This document shows positions 63,570-64,000 of a stretch of 64,000 nucleotides of DNA, piece after piece (the first letter of the stretch is position 1; every line of letters begins with the position of its first letter). The notes under the pieces were generated by a model, which did not search any database, was not told the DNA's origin, and saw only the letters and a program-made list of their open reading frames with translations. The position numbers and the translations under genes are program-made. Source of the DNA: a bacterium (GTDB lineage Bacteria; JAJVIF01). The DNA is taken from assembly GCA_022072165.1 (NCBI GenBank), contig JAJVIF010000001.1:124001-188000 (forward strand), in the 5' to 3' direction.

Positions 63570-64000
63570 ATGGCTGTCGCTGCTCCTGGCGTCATCATCA
63601 AGAACGCCTATCAAATCCGGCACATCCGGACCGCCTGCGAGATGCTCAAGCAGGTCCACGACCACCTGCGCACCATCATTCGACCCGGCGTCTCCACCGG
63701 TGAACTGGATGCCATCGCCGAGCGGATGATCCGCAAGATGGGGGGCATCCCAGCGTTTAAGGGGTATCGCGGCGGACGCGGGGTACCTGATTTCCCGGCC
63801 ACCCTCTGCACTTCCATCAACGAAGAAATCGTACATGGCATCCCGAGCAACGACCGGATCCTCAAAGAAGGCGACATCCTTTCGGTCGATGGCGGCGTGA
63901 TCTGGAAAGGGTTCTACTCCGACGCCGCTTTTACAGTTCCCATCGGGGAGGTGAGCGAGACCGCGAAACGTCTCATCGAGTGCACCCGCCGGACCTGTCT
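63570..64000 (+). CDS. map: Methionine aminopeptidase type I (partial, N-terminal)
   Basis: Map removes the initiator methionine. The 143 residues visible before the window ends show IKNAYQIRHIRTACEML, RPGVSTGELDAIAERMI, FKGYRG, TLCTSINEEIVHGIPS and the metal-binding DGGVIWKGFYSDAAFTV, with the first two ligand Asp. In many bacteria map lies between adk and infA; here it is over 55 kb away. TAGACT at 63512-63517 is a possible -10. Confidence 0.94.
   Translation, partial: MAVAAPGVIIKNAYQIRHIRTACEMLKQVHDHLRTIIRPGVSTGELDAIAERMIRKMGGIPAFKGYRGGRGVPDFPATLCTSINEEIVHGIPSNDRILKEGDILSVDGGVIWKGFYSDAAFTVPIGEVSETAKRLIECTRRTC

Overview
This window is a GC-rich bacterial chromosome segment from an organism I cannot name. 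It looks diderm: it has an orphan outer-membrane secretin, many lipoproteins with Cys lipoboxes plus LspA to process them, and a small beta-barrel-like protein. It also carries genes common in Terrabacteria-type lineages: the cdaA-ybbR-glmM block, RNase J, zinc-ribbon S14, S4 and L36, and a SpoIID-like protein. A diderm Terrabacteria lineage such as Armatimonadota or Eremiobacterota is therefore a guess, not a demonstration. TGA is an ordinary stop codon here; adk, truA and others end with it.

Layout. 1-13.0 kb is the spc/alpha ribosomal-protein region: the rpsC end, then rplP-rpmC-rpsQ-rplN-rplX-rplE-rpsZ-rpsH-rplF-rplR-rpsE-rplO-secY-adk-infA. A clear promoter then drives rpmJ-rpsM-rpsK-rpsD-rpoA-rplQ-truA-rplM-rpsI, which ends at a strong terminator. 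13.2-18.3 kb holds cdaA, ybbR, glmM and a bifunctional NAD(P)HX repair enzyme. 18.3-26.8 kb is an envelope/secreted region: a GGDDxY-repeat protein, small exported proteins, an orphan secretin with a co-translated lipoprotein, and two minus-strand exported proteins. 26.9-29.3 kb has trmL, ispD and an ispF-RNase HI fusion. 29.3-37.7 kb is a minus-strand cluster of four lipoproteins that share one undescribed module; a fifth member sits at 55.7 kb. 38.0-38.35 kb is rnpB (RNase P RNA). 38.6-47.5 kb carries an H1-like basic protein, a large lipoprotein, tatD, lspA, an RluD-type pseudouridine synthase, tgt and small genes. 47.5-52.9 kb has rpmB, a lipoprotein, a winged-helix regulator, thiL and the t6A genes tsaE-tsaB-rimI-tsaD. 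52.9-64 kb has uppP, RNase J, the fifth family lipoprotein, yebC, a SpoIID protein, a DUF2905 protein, tRNA-Pro(CGG), a CAP-domain protein, an unknown gene and the start of map.

The most noteworthy observations are: (1) IspF fused in frame to an RNase HI domain; (2) a five-member lipoprotein family with a shared N-terminal module and variable propeller ends; (3) one member whose lipobox cysteine codon is TGA in an otherwise intact frame; (4) a 12-copy GGDDxY repeat protein; (5) paired identical operator-like inverted repeats 33 bp apart; (6) several promoters whose -10 box lies only 5-7 nt upstream of a start codon, predicting leaderless mRNAs.
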